Shown here in pieces: positions 43,888-53,267 of a stretch of 64,000 nucleotides of DNA. Position 1 is the stretch's first letter, and each line of letters starts with the position of its first letter. Made by a program: the position numbers and the translations under genes. Origin of the DNA: Flavobacterium sp. IB48 (lineage in GTDB: Bacteria > Bacteroidota > Bacteroidia > Flavobacteriales > Flavobacteriaceae); assembly GCF_016405855.1 (NCBI RefSeq), contig NZ_JAEFCA010000004.1:468075-532074 (forward strand), written 5' to 3'. The notes under the pieces were generated by a model. The model did no database searches. It saw only the letters and a list, made by a program, of their open reading frames with translations, and was not told the DNA's origin.

Positions 43888-45756
43888 ATGCTAGAGCAAA
43901 ATCAATACAACGAAGATAATATTCGTTCACTCGATTGGAAGGAACATATTCGTATGCGTCCGGGTATGTACATCGGGAAATTAGGGGACGGATCATCACC
44001 AGATGATGGTATTTATATTCTTTTAAAAGAAGTTTTAGACAACTGTATCGATGAGTTCGTTATGGGTGCCGGAAAAACTATCGAGGTAAGTATTAAAGAC
44101 AAAACAGTTTCTGTTCGTGATTATGGACGTGGAATTCCGTTGGGTAAAGTGGTCGATGTAGTTTCGAAAATGAATACCGGAGGAAAATACGATTCTAAAG
44201 CTTTCCAGAAATCAGTTGGTTTGAATGGTGTCGGAACGAAAGCGGTTAATGCTTTATCTAATTATTTCCGTGTAGAATCTGTTCGTGATGATAAACAAAA
44301 ATCTGCAGAATTTTCAGCTGGAAATCTGGTTCAGGAAGAAGATGTAATCGATACGACGAAACGTAAGGGAACAAAAGTAATTTTTACCCCAGACGAAACA
44401 ATCTTTAAAAACTATAAGTTTCGTTTAGAATATGTAATTAAAATGGTCAAAAACTATTGTTATTTGAACAATGGCTTGACTATTATTTTCAATGGGGAAA
44501 AATATTATTCAGAGAATGGACTTCGCGATTTATTAGAAGAAACAATTAATGAAGAAGATTTAGAATACCCGATTATTCACTTAAAAGAGCATGATATAGA
44601 GGTTGCGCTGACACATAGTAAAACGCAATATAGTGAAGAATATCACTCTTTCGTAAATGGTCAGAACACAACTCAGGGAGGAACGCACTTAGCGGCTTAT
44701 CGTGAGGCAGTTGTAAAAACCATTCGTGAATTTTATAATAAAAATTTCGAAGCATCAGATGTTCGTAAATCGATTGTAAGTGCTATTAGTATTAAAGTAA
44801 TGGAACCGGTTTTTGAGTCTCAGACCAAAACAAAATTAGGTTCTACCGATATGGGCTCTGATGATGGAACACCAGCAGTTTCTGTTCGTACTTTCGTTAA
44901 CGATTTCATCAAAACGAAATTAGATAACTACCTGCATAAAAATCCAACAACTGCAGATGCTTTATTGCGTAAAATTCTTCAGGCAGAACGTGAGCGTAAA
45001 GAATTATCAGGAATTAGAAAATTAGCGACAGATCGTGCTAAAAAAGCCAATCTACATAATAAAAAATTAAGAGATTGCCGTGCGCATCTTCCTGATACCA
45101 AAAACCCAAGAAACTTAGAAAGCACGCTTTTTATTACCGAGGGAGATTCGGCTTCTGGATCGATTACAAAATCGCGTGATGTAAACACACAAGCCGTTTT
45201 CAGTTTACGTGGTAAGCCTTTGAATTCATACGGGATGACTAAGAAAATCGTGTATGAAAATGAGGAATTCAATTTATTGCAAGCAGCACTTGATATTGAA
45301 GACGGATTAGAAAAATTACGTTACAACAATATCGTAATCGCAACCGATGCCGATGTCGACGGAATGCACATTCGTTTGCTTTTGATTACGTTCTTTTTAC
45401 AGTTTTTCCCAGAATTAATAAAAGAAGGGCATTTGTATATTTTACAAACACCACTTTTCAGAGTTCGTAATAAAAAAGAAACGATTTATTGTTATTCTGA
45501 AGAAGAAAGAAAAGACGCGATTGAAAAACTAAAACCAAAACCAGAAATCACCCGATTTAAAGGTTTAGGAGAGATTTCTCCAGACGAGTTTAAAAACTTT
45601 ATTGGAGATACCATCCGTCTTGATCCCGTTATGATGGACAAACATACTTCAATTGAGCAATTGTTGTCTTTCTATATGGGAAAAAACACCCCAGATAGGC
45701 AAGAGTTTATTATCAAGAATCTGAAGGTTGAAATTGATGAGCTTGAGGAAGCTTAA
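43888..45756 (+). CDS. parE: DNA topoisomerase IV subunit B
   Basis: A 622-residue GHKL ATPase subunit that, with ParC, decatenates daughter chromosomes. The ATPase site is seen in VLDNCIDEF and the glycine loops; the TOPRIM metal motifs are FITEGDSASGS and DADVDGMHIR. The shortened length (about 620, not 800) fits ParE rather than GyrB. It is 45 nt upstream of parC in one operon. Confidence 0.95.
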   Translation: MLEQNQYNEDNIRSLDWKEHIRMRPGMYIGKLGDGSSPDDGIYILLKEVLDNCIDEFVMGAGKTIEVSIKDKTVSVRDYGRGIPLGKVVDVVSKMNTGGKYDSKAFQKSVGLNGVGTKAVNALSNYFRVESVRDDKQKSAEFSAGNLVQEEDVIDTTKRKGTKVIFTPDETIFKNYKFRLEYVIKMVKNYCYLNNGLTIIFNGEKYYSENGLRDLLEETINEEDLEYPIIHLKEHDIEVALTHSKTQYSEEYHSFVNGQNTTQGGTHLAAYREAVVKTIREFYNKNFEASDVRKSIVSAISIKVMEPVFESQTKTKLGSTDMGSDDGTPAVSVRTFVNDFIKTKLDNYLHKNPTTADALLRKILQAERERKELSGIRKLATDRAKKANLHNKKLRDCRAHLPDTKNPRNLESTLFITEGDSASGSITKSRDVNTQAVFSLRGKPLNSYGMTKKIVYENEEFNLLQAALDIEDGLEKLRYNNIVIATDADVDGMHIRLLLITFFLQFFPELIKEGHLYILQTPLFRVRNKKETIYCYSEEERKDAIEKLKPKPEITRFKGLGEISPDEFKNFIGDTIRLDPVMMDKHTSIEQLLSFYMGKNTPDRQEFIIKNLKVEIDELEEA

Positions 45757-45801
45757 AATTAAAGTAGAAGAATTTTTTAGTAGTTATACTGAACAAAATA
45801 T

Positions 45802-48522
45802 ATGAAAGACGAAGAAGACGATAACATAATTCCAAACGACGACGAGAATAATCAAGATGAAAACCAGTTTGATGACAATCAAAATGGAGATGACGATGAG
45901 ATTATCGACGTAGATGCTAGACAATTTGAAGGACAGCATTTTTACGAAAACCAGGAAGAAGAAGGCGAAGACGTTATTACGAAAGTAACCGGAATGTACA
46001 AAGATTGGTTCTTGGATTACGCTTCGTATGTAATTCTGGAACGTGCAGTTCCCGCTATCGAAGACGGATTTAAACCTGTTCAACGTCGTATTATGCACTC
46101 TTTAAAAGAGCTAGATGACGGCCGTTATAATAAAGTTGCCAATGTAGTAGGGCACACCATGCAGTATCACCCACACGGAGATGCAAGTATTGGTGATGCA
46201 ATGGTGCAAATTGGACAAAAAGATTTATTGATAGACTGCCAAGGAAACTGGGGAAATATCTTAACAGGTGACGGAGCAGCAGCTTCGCGTTATATTGAAG
46301 CACGTTTATCTAAATTTGCTTTGGAGGTTTTATATTCTCCAAAAATTACAGACTGGGGATTATCATATGATGGTAGAAAAGCCGAACCAATTAATCTTCC
46401 TGTAAAATTTCCATTGCTTTTAGCGCAAGGAGCAGAAGGTATTGCAGTAGGTTTGTCAACAAAGGTTTTACCTCATAATTTTAATGAATTAATTGATGCT
46501 TCGATTAAAATCTTAAAAGGAAAACCGTTTACGCTTTATCCTGATTTTATGACGCAGGGTATTGCCGACGTTTCGAATTATAACGACGGAATGCGTGGCG
46601 GACGTGTACGCGTACGTGCTAAAATTTCGCAGTTAGACAAAAATACATTGGTGATTACTCAGATTCCGTTTTCTACCAATACCTCGAGTTTAATTGACAG
46701 TATTTTGAAAGCCAATGAAAAAGGCAAAATCAAAATCAAGAAAATTGAAGACAATACTGCAGCCGATGTTGAGATTTTAATTCATCTTTTCCCAGGAGTT
46801 TCACCAGATAAAACTATTGATGCATTATTTGCATTTACAGCTTGTGAAACCTCTGTAGCGCCTTTAGGATGCGTTATTGAAGATAATAAGCCTCTGTTTA
46901 TTGGTGTTTCCCAAATGTTGAGGATTTCGACAGAAAGAACGGTTGAGCTGCTTAAGCAAGAGCTTGAAATACAATTAGAAGAATTAAAGAATAAATGGCA
47001 TTTCTCTACTTTGGAGAAAATCTTCATTCGCGAAGAAATGTACATTGACTTCAAGTTATATGGAGACAGAGAATCATTATATAAATACTTGTATGATAGA
47101 TTTGAGCCTTTCAAGAAATCATTCGTAAGAGAAATCAATGATGAAGATTTACAACGTTTGACTCAAATTCCAATGATTCGTATTACGCGTTTCGATTCTG
47201 ATAAAGCAGACGAATTGATTTCGAGATTGGAAGAAGAAATGAAAGAGGTAGAATACAATCTAGAGCATCTTACAGATTTTGCGATTGGGTATTTTACCAA
47301 ATTGAAAGAGAAATATGGAAAAGGACGTGAACGTAAAACCGAGCTTCGAGTTTTTGATAATGTAGAGGCTACAAAAGTAGTTTTACGTAACACAAAATTA
47401 TACGTAAACCGCGAAGAAGGTTTTGTGGGAACAAGTTTAAAGAAAGATGAATACGTAGGTGATTGTTCTGATATTGATGATGTTATCGTGTTTTTACGCG
47501 ATGGAACATTGATGATTACAAAAGTAGATTCTAAGACTTTTATAGGAAAAGATATTATTCACGCGGCCGTTTTTGATAAAAATGATAAACGAACTATTTA
47601 TAACATGATGTATCGTGATGGTAAATCAGGTCCATCATACATAAAGCGTTTTAATGTTACTGGAGTAACACGTGATAAAGCCTACGATTTAACAAATGGA
47701 ACAAATGGTTCTCAGGTAGTTTATTTTTCGCATAATCCAAACGGAGAAGCTGAAGTTGTGACTATCTTATTGCGTCAGGTTGGAACGATTAAGAAGCTGA
47801 AATTCGATATTGATTTTGCTAATTTAGCGATTAAAGGACGTGGTTCGAAAGGAAATTTGGTTACAAAATATCCAATCAAGAAAATCGAATTAAAAGAAAA
47901 AGGAATTTCGACTTTATTACCAAGAAAAGTTTGGTTTGATGATACCGTAAAACGTTTAAATGTTGATGCGAGAGGAGAGTTGTTGGGCGAATTTAAACCA
48001 AGCGATAAAATTTTAGTTATCAGTCAGTCAGGTAAATTAAAAGTTATTATTCCGGAATTATCAACTCACTTTGAGGAAGATATGATTGTTTTGGAAAAAT
48101 GGAAACCTAAAAAACCAATTTCTGCTATTTATTACGATGGAGAAAAAGAACGTTATTTCTTGAAACGTTTCCTTGTAGAAAATGAAGGAAAAGAAGAAAG
48201 CTTTATTACCGATCATCCAAATTCACAGTTAGAAATCGTTTCTACAGATTATCGTCCTGTAGCACAATTGGTTTTTGCAAAAGTAAAAGGAGTTCAAAAA
48301 GAAGATCTTCATATAGATGTTGAAGACTTTATAGCCGTAAAAGGTTTCAAAGCTTTAGGAAATCAATTAACAACAGATAAATTAAAACAAGTGAATTTAT
48401 TAGACCCGCTTCCTTACGAAGAACCAGTCGAAGAAATTCCTGAAAAACCTGAAATTTCAGAAGATGATCCTGTAGAAACAGAATTAGATGATGACGGCCA
48501 AATAGGTTTGGTTTTAGAATAA
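45802..48522 (+). CDS. parC: DNA topoisomerase IV subunit A
   Basis: A 906-residue cleavage subunit. The catalytic tyrosine is Tyr164 in GDGAAASRYIEARL; the winged-helix region RRIMHSLKELDDGRYNK and the HPHGD motif (YHPHGDASIG) are intact. The C-terminal beta-pinwheel begins near 500 (YVNREEGFVGTSLKKDEY). Two features are unusual: an N-terminal acidic extension of about 50 residues (DDENNQDENQFDDNQN and onward) before the conserved core, and an acidic C-terminal tail. Ends with a strong terminator. Confidence 0.95.
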   Translation: MKDEEDDNIIPNDDENNQDENQFDDNQNGDDDEIIDVDARQFEGQHFYENQEEEGEDVITKVTGMYKDWFLDYASYVILERAVPAIEDGFKPVQRRIMHSLKELDDGRYNKVANVVGHTMQYHPHGDASIGDAMVQIGQKDLLIDCQGNWGNILTGDGAAASRYIEARLSKFALEVLYSPKITDWGLSYDGRKAEPINLPVKFPLLLAQGAEGIAVGLSTKVLPHNFNELIDASIKILKGKPFTLYPDFMTQGIADVSNYNDGMRGGRVRVRAKISQLDKNTLVITQIPFSTNTSSLIDSILKANEKGKIKIKKIEDNTAADVEILIHLFPGVSPDKTIDALFAFTACETSVAPLGCVIEDNKPLFIGVSQMLRISTERTVELLKQELEIQLEELKNKWHFSTLEKIFIREEMYIDFKLYGDRESLYKYLYDRFEPFKKSFVREINDEDLQRLTQIPMIRITRFDSDKADELISRLEEEMKEVEYNLEHLTDFAIGYFTKLKEKYGKGRERKTELRVFDNVEATKVVLRNTKLYVNREEGFVGTSLKKDEYVGDCSDIDDVIVFLRDGTLMITKVDSKTFIGKDIIHAAVFDKNDKRTIYNMMYRDGKSGPSYIKRFNVTGVTRDKAYDLTNGTNGSQVVYFSHNPNGEAEVVTILLRQVGTIKKLKFDIDFANLAIKGRGSKGNLVTKYPIKKIELKEKGISTLLPRKVWFDDTVKRLNVDARGELLGEFKPSDKILVISQSGKLKVIIPELSTHFEEDMIVLEKWKPKKPISAIYYDGEKERYFLKRFLVENEGKEESFITDHPNSQLEIVSTDYRPVAQLVFAKVKGVQKEDLHIDVEDFIAVKGFKALGNQLTTDKLKQVNLLDPLPYEEPVEEIPEKPEISEDDPVETELDDDGQIGLVLE

Positions 48523-48528
48523 AAAACA

Positions 48529-48562
48529 AAACGCTAAGAATTTAATTTCTTAGCGTTTTTTT
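48529..48562 (+). terminator. Terminator of parE-parC
   Basis: AAACGCTAAGAA / TTCTTAGCGTTT with a 6-nt loop and a T-run. Confidence 0.9.
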
Positions 48563-48579
48563 GTGTTTTAATAATTGAT

Positions 48580-49263
48580 TTAATTCTCAGAAATGACTAC
48601 CTCTTGTTTAATCCATTTTACTTCATTGTTTTCGATATAGACAGAAATAGTATCTCCGTTTTGTACTTCCCCAGATATTATTTTTTTGGCTAAAGGTCTT
48701 CTTAAATGAGTTGTTATAATATTTTTAATTGGCCTTGCACCTAATTTGGTATTATAGCCATTTTCGGCAAGATAAAGTTTAGCTTCTATAGGAATATTGA
48801 CCGAAATATTGATGTTTTTCAATAAATCGGTAAATTCTTTTTTAAGATGAATCTCGAAGATTTTCAATGCATTTTCTTTACTGATAGGAGCAAAAGGTAC
48901 AATTTCAGTTAGGCGACCTAAAAATTCTGGTCTGAAATATTGCCCCATAATTTCCATTAAAGTACTTGATGCTGGAATTTTACCTTCATTAAAAGTGCTT
49001 GCAATATGATCTGCTCCAATGTTTGATGTAAACAAAATAATTGCATTAGAGAAATCTCCTTCTTTTCCTAAACGGTCATGTAGTTTGCCTTCATCCATGA
49101 TTTGAAGAAATATATCAAAAACAGAAGGGTGTGCTTTTTCAATTTCATCGAATAAAACAATCGAGTAAGGTTTTTGTCTAATCTTGTTTATTAATACTCC
49201 TCCCGCCTCGTATCCCACGTATCCTGGAGGTGACCCACGATATCGAATCGGTAATAGACCCTC
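48580..49263 (-). pseudogene. 3' remnant of a ClpV/TssH-like T6SS ATPase gene
   Basis: About 228 codons remain of a ClpB/ClpV-family unfoldase. The frame is open from a stop at 49264-49266 to 48580. It starts in mid-protein at RYRGSPPGYVGYEAGG, and carries the second AAA module: Walker B VLFDEIEKAHPS, sensor SNIG, arginine finger FRPEFLGR and a D2-small domain. Intact ClpV/ClpB is about 800-870 residues, so roughly the first 600 residues are missing. KLHDRLGKEGDFSNAIILFTS looks like the Bacteroidota TssH form. It ends against the oppositely oriented tssF remnant. It cannot encode a working unfoldase. Confidence 0.8.
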
Positions 49264-50039
49264 TTAATAATCATTACGAAATAAAAGAATTTAAAGGAGG
49301 AGTTGTAGAAGAAGGAAATGCTGTTTTGAGAATAGGTGGCGTTTCTAGATTTGATTCGAGAACTGCGTCGGAACTGCTTCAAAATTTGCTTGATCTGCTT
49401 AAAGATGAAACATCTTCATTTTCAGGCTTAGGAAAAGATTTCATGACCAGCTCCTTGTCACAAATCAGCCAGCTTTTAGCATCTGTTGAACAACAGGCTA
49501 AAGAAAGTAGCTTTTTGAAGAATAATGATCCCTATTTAATGATCAAGCCTAAGATTGAAAAAAACATGGAAAATTCGTTCCAAATTAACTATTGGTCAAC
49601 CTGTGCAGAAGAAGGAAATGATGTTAAAACAGGGACAGTCTTAGAATCTTCAGATTTAACTTTTGTAAGCAATAGTATAACTTTAATGACAAATACAGCC
49701 GGAGGCTTAAACAAACAAAGCAACAAAGACAGAATTCTGGCTTATAGAAATGCGCTGCTCACACGCGGTAGAATTGTAACTTTTGCAGATATTAAAGCCT
49801 TTGGATTTAATCATTTTAAAAATTCAATTCTAGAGATTAAAATAGAAAAAGGCACACGAAAAGAAATCTCTGTAAAAGCTGGTTTTAGCCGAACCGTAGA
49901 TATATATATCAAGACAAATCTTGAAGAGAAACAGCATTTGTCTGATTCGGAGTGGGAGTATTTATGCGATAGCTTTATGAAGAATCTGAAAAGCAGGTCT
50001 TCAAATGTGTTTCCGTATCGAATTTTTATTGATGAATAA
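49230..50039 (+). pseudogene. 3' remnant of a TssF-like T6SS baseplate gene
   Basis: About 265 codons of the C-terminal half of a type VI secretion baseplate subunit (TssF, T6SSiii type). Marks are LRIGGVSRF, LLKDETSSFSGLGKDF, PYLMIKPKIEKN and the diagnostic ending YRNALLTRGRIVTFADIKAFGFNHF then GFSRTVDIYIKTN and FPYRIFIDE. Full TssF proteins have about 600 residues. The first codon-like GTG at 49230 lies within the clpV remnant, so the frame simply runs across the junction (about 49235-49265). No promoter or start signal is seen. Recognition of TssF is from memory of the family, not from a search. Confidence 0.7.
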
Positions 50040-50045
50040 AATTTT

Positions 50046-50075
50046 AAAAGGCTTGAATTTCAATTCAAGCCTTTT
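50046..50075. terminator. Bidirectional terminator at the right edge of the T6SS remnant
   Basis: AAAAGGCTTGAATT / AATTCAAGCCTTTT perfect stem with a 2-nt centre; serves the tssF-like remnant and the convergent exonuclease gene. Confidence 0.85.
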
Positions 50076-50705
50076 CTATTTAAATAATTGGTTTAAATTA
50101 ATTGCTTTTTTCTCTTTTAATTTCTTTACAATCTTAAGAAATGCTATGGCTGTAATATAGGCATCGCCCAAAGCAGTATGGCGATCTTTTTTTGAAATAT
50201 CAAACTTATCGGCCAAATCGTCCAGAGTATAATGATCTTTTCTTTCAAACAGATGCGACTGAATTAAAGTCTTTTTATACAAATAAGCGGTGTCTAAGGT
50301 TTTATTTGTTAACGGAGGAAGATCGTTTCTTTCTAAAGCTTTATTGATCATTGTGATATCAAAAATAGTATGATGTGCAATGATTATCGAATCGCCTAGA
50401 AATTCTAAAAACTGTTGTAAAGCTTCAAGCTCACTCGGACGTTTAACAAGCAGATCTTTTAAAATACCATGAATTTGTGCCGTAGTTTTATCATAATGAT
50501 CTTGTTCCAGATAAACTTCAAAACTTTCCTGAACATTAATAATTCCGTTTTGAAGAACCAATGCGCCGATACATAAAATACGGTCATTTTCATAATCAAA
50601 TCCAGTAGTTTCGGTATCTAAAACCACAAAACGAGTTTCTTCGATCGTAATATTTTCATCGAATAAATTAATTTCTTCCTTTTTCCAAAAATTGAATAAA
50701 CTCAT
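50076..50705 (-). CDS. DnaQ-like 3'-5' exonuclease
   Basis: A 209-residue DEDD exonuclease of the DNA polymerase III epsilon type. ExoI is FVVLDTETTGFDYEND (Asp31 and Glu33), ExoII is in HHTIFDITMINKAL and ExoIII in HTALGDAYITA. No polymerase domain. It follows the cNMP/CBS/DUF294 gene by 2 nt, a pairing seen repeatedly in bacteria, so the two products probably act together rather than this being the replicative proofreader. Confidence 0.9.
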   Translation of the reverse strand: MSLFNFWKKEEINLFDENITIEETRFVVLDTETTGFDYENDRILCIGALVLQNGIINVQESFEVYLEQDHYDKTTAQIHGILKDLLVKRPSELEALQQFLEFLGDSIIIAHHTIFDITMINKALERNDLPPLTNKTLDTAYLYKKTLIQSHLFERKDHYTLDDLADKFDISKKDRHTALGDAYITAIAFLKIVKKLKEKKAINLNQLFK

Positions 50706-50707
50706 TA

Positions 50708-52630
50708 TTATACCAGATTTGAGATATTAAAACGAACCGAAATAAGTTCCTGAAGTTCTTTAATAGTTTTAAAAGTACGTTTCAGCTTAATTTTTTCCAT
50801 TTTGGTTAGAGATTCCAATTCGATAAACTGACCAGAATCATGATGTAGAAGACCTTGTTTAGTTCTAAATTTTAATAAAGCTTTAAATGAATAAGAGCAC
50901 GATAAATACAATTCTCTATTATTAGGTTCTAATTCAGCTAATTTTTCAAAACGTTCTGCCGTATTGCTGATTCCTTTAACCGAATGAGATAAAATTAAAA
51001 CACGAGCGGCATCTGTTAAAGGCATTAAAGCTCTTCGTTTGATATCAAAATTATCTTTGTTTGCACCATCTTGTTCAACCAAAAATTGTCTAAAGAAACC
51101 AGTAGGAGATGGGCTTTGCAGAGCACCACTCACCAAGTGCATGTAAAAAATAGGATTTGCTTTTAAATCTTCGAAAATATAATCAGACAATTGGTTTGCT
51201 ACTTCGGTATCACCATAAGTTAAACTGTAATCAAAGAAAATAAACGACAATAAAACCTCATTTTTACCTGGATTTGTAATCCAATGATGTACATGGCTTT
51301 TCCATTCGTCTAAACTCATACACCATTTTGGGTTTGAAGCCATCATTTCGGCAGGACAGTAATCGTAGCCAATTTCAAAAAGACCTTTGTTTACAAGTCC
51401 CGCAAATTTGTGAAAATATACTTTAGTTTCATCTCTAAAAACTTCATTTACATTTTCATATACAATTGCATTATCTTGATCAGTATGCAACATTTGTTCT
51501 CCGCGTCCTTGGCTTCCAAGCGCAAGCCACGAAAATTTTACCGGTGGCGGACTGCTCATTTTTTCTAGACAAATCTCAATAATGCGATTTGTGCAAGCTT
51601 CATTAAGTTCTGTGATGATTTTCGTAATCAAAGTCATCGGAATATTTTGGTCTAGATAACCTTGAAGTAATTGCATAATTCGGTTGCGAATTGGCTTTAT
51701 TTCTTTGATTTTTTTAGTGCGTTTCAAAGCCTTTATCAAAACCGCAGGATTATTCCCGAGTGCAACCATTACGTCATGTTTGGATAAAATTCCAACTGCT
51801 TTGGTGTTTACAGTTCCATCTTTCGTCAAACACAAATGGCTGATATTACTTTTCATCATTGCCATTTGCGCCTCAGTAACTGTCATTTTTTTTGGATATG
51901 TAATAACAGGTTTTGTCATTATCGTTTCGGCGGTTGTTGTAATAGGAAAATCTCCAGTAACGATTTTGTTTCGAAGATCTTTATCAGTCAAAATACCAAT
52001 TGGCAGCATTTCATCAACAATTAAAATCGCACCGACTTTCTTTTTATTCATGATTTTTGCAACATCTTTTACTGTAGTTGATGGACTGCAGGTCACAATT
52101 TTTTTAGAATATTTTATAGGCGCTAAGTCAAAAGAATGATTGCTGGAATGAAGATTTTCGTGAAGCTGATCATCATCACCATATAATTTATCTTTATGAA
52201 TGTCAGAATATGGATTTCGTGTGTTCGAGGCATAACTTTCGATCAAGAAATTACCAACATTTCTATTTTCTAGAGCATAAGGTTTAAAAACCGCAATCGG
52301 AATGGCATATAAAATGCTTTCTTCATGTGCGACAGCCTCCATAATATAGTTTTCTTGTGCTAAGAGCGGACGTAATCCAAAAATATCACCTTCGTCACAC
52401 ATGTCTAAAACTGTATTTTTAGTACTTTTTTTAAGAGCAACGGCACCTTTATGAACCACATAAAAAGAATCATGCGTTTTGTCATTTTCAGCAAAAAGCA
52501 CAGCATCTTTTTCTTTATAAATAATAGAAATTTGTTCAGATAGCTTTTCTAAGTCTTTCTGATGAAGAAAATTAAACGGCGGATAATTCTTTAAAAAATC
52601 AGCAACCCTTTGCGAAATGGTATTTTTCAT
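50708..52630 (-). CDS. cNMP-binding / CBS / DUF294 nucleotidyltransferase-like signal protein
   Basis: A 640-residue soluble protein with four modules: a cyclic-nucleotide-binding-like domain (about 15-120), a CBS pair (about 165-290, each with the LPIGILTDKDLR or VGILSKHDVM pattern), a DUF294 nucleotidyltransferase-like core (about 320-470) with GSQGRGEQMLHTDQDNAIVY (Gly-Ser and D-x-D metal residues retained) and a DUF294_C helical domain (about 490-635). GlnD/KdpD-like control is a guess; a sensor that joins cNMP and adenylate binding to nucleotidyl transfer fits the modules. Two bases from the exonuclease gene. Confidence 0.9.
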   Translation of the reverse strand: MKNTISQRVADFLKNYPPFNFLHQKDLEKLSEQISIIYKEKDAVLFAENDKTHDSFYVVHKGAVALKKSTKNTVLDMCDEGDIFGLRPLLAQENYIMEAVAHEESILYAIPIAVFKPYALENRNVGNFLIESYASNTRNPYSDIHKDKLYGDDDQLHENLHSSNHSFDLAPIKYSKKIVTCSPSTTVKDVAKIMNKKKVGAILIVDEMLPIGILTDKDLRNKIVTGDFPITTTAETIMTKPVITYPKKMTVTEAQMAMMKSNISHLCLTKDGTVNTKAVGILSKHDVMVALGNNPAVLIKALKRTKKIKEIKPIRNRIMQLLQGYLDQNIPMTLITKIITELNEACTNRIIEICLEKMSSPPPVKFSWLALGSQGRGEQMLHTDQDNAIVYENVNEVFRDETKVYFHKFAGLVNKGLFEIGYDYCPAEMMASNPKWCMSLDEWKSHVHHWITNPGKNEVLLSFIFFDYSLTYGDTEVANQLSDYIFEDLKANPIFYMHLVSGALQSPSPTGFFRQFLVEQDGANKDNFDIKRRALMPLTDAARVLILSHSVKGISNTAERFEKLAELEPNNRELYLSCSYSFKALLKFRTKQGLLHHDSGQFIELESLTKMEKIKLKRTFKTIKELQELISVRFNISNLV

Positions 52631-52698
52631 TTGGTTAGATTAAAGTTCTAATGTACTATTTAAAATAGAAATGTAAAAGAAACACATTATAATAATTT

Positions 52699-52757
52699 GC
52701 CACAAAGGCACAAAGTCGCAAAGAAATAAGTCCTTGGCGTCTTTGTGCCTTTGTAGC
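52699..52757. repeat. GCACAAAG-type palindrome
   Basis: GCCACAAAGGCACAAAG (52699-52715) and CTTTGTGCCTTTGTAGC (52741-52757) pair at 16 of 17 positions around a 25-nt loop. Intergenic, between two minus-strand genes; the same word type as the palindromes at 15679 and 56166. Confidence 0.75.
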
Positions 52758-52774
52758 AAAAAAAGCTTAATTAT

Positions 52775-53146
52775 TTAATCAACTTTGTAAACGGTGCCTC
52801 GCTGTTTTTCTTCAGAACCAACCAAGCCAAATTCAAAAGTATAAGAATCTTTAGAAGTCGTTAAAATTTTCATGCTGATTGCTTTTTCCTCAGCCATATT
52901 TTTTGGATGTTTTTTCTGGAGAACATATTCGCAATCGCTTACCCAACGAATGGTTGCGGTATCAGTTTTTCCTTCAAAAGTTTCAATTTCGATGTCGTCT
53001 TTACGTTCAAAAAAAGTAGTTTTTTTTTCGCCATTGACTTCCGTTTCAAATTTGAATTTTCCAGTTTTAAAATCTTTGCAATTATGCTCTGCATTATAGC
53101 AAGATACTAAAGCAAGAAAAGGAAATAAGAATATAATTTTTTTCAT
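52775..53146 (-). CDS. Small lipoprotein, unknown
   Basis: A 123-residue lipoprotein with Cys16 (LALVSCYNAEHNC). Four cysteines in the mature part (N-x-C and DCEY among them) may form disulfides. The body is a small beta-rich fold (FKTGKFKFETEVNGEKKTTF). No domain I recognise. The proximity of parC may have led to a topoisomerase label in some related genomes; nothing in this sequence supports such a name. Confidence 0.78.
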   Translation of the reverse strand: MKKIIFLFPFLALVSCYNAEHNCKDFKTGKFKFETEVNGEKKTTFFERKDDIEIETFEGKTDTATIRWVSDCEYVLQKKHPKNMAEEKAISMKILTTSKDSYTFEFGLVGSEEKQRGTVYKVD

Positions 53147-53165
53147 TTTGAATAAGTTGTTTTTT

Positions 53166-53245
53166 AGGAGCTAATCCTGCTGTACGCTGTATCTTTTGTG
53201 GTGAACCCCACCACAAAAGGATGTCGCTTCCATCAGGGCTATGGC
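53166..53245. repeat. Structured ~80-bp dispersed element, copy 2 (inverted)
   Basis: On the minus strand it reads GCCATAGCCCTGATGGAAGC..., a hairpin TTTTGTGGTG-gggtt-CACCACAAAA and a tail CAGCAGGATTAGCTCCT. Same outer blocks as copy 1 at 29264-29345; the hairpin arms differ but stay complementary. No ORF. Confidence 0.85.
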
Positions 53246-53267
53246 TTAGGTTTTTAGAAGTTCTTTT

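Noticed and set aside
49200..49300. Site-specific recombination or transposition as the cause of the T6SS scar.
   Set aside because: No inverted terminal repeats, target duplication, integrase or transposase is visible at the junction; a simple deletion is enough.
52775..53146. Topoisomerase-related label for the small lipoprotein.
   Set aside because: A lipobox and a small beta domain are all that is present; no topoisomerase motif. A topoisomerase name would be a carry-over from parC nearby.
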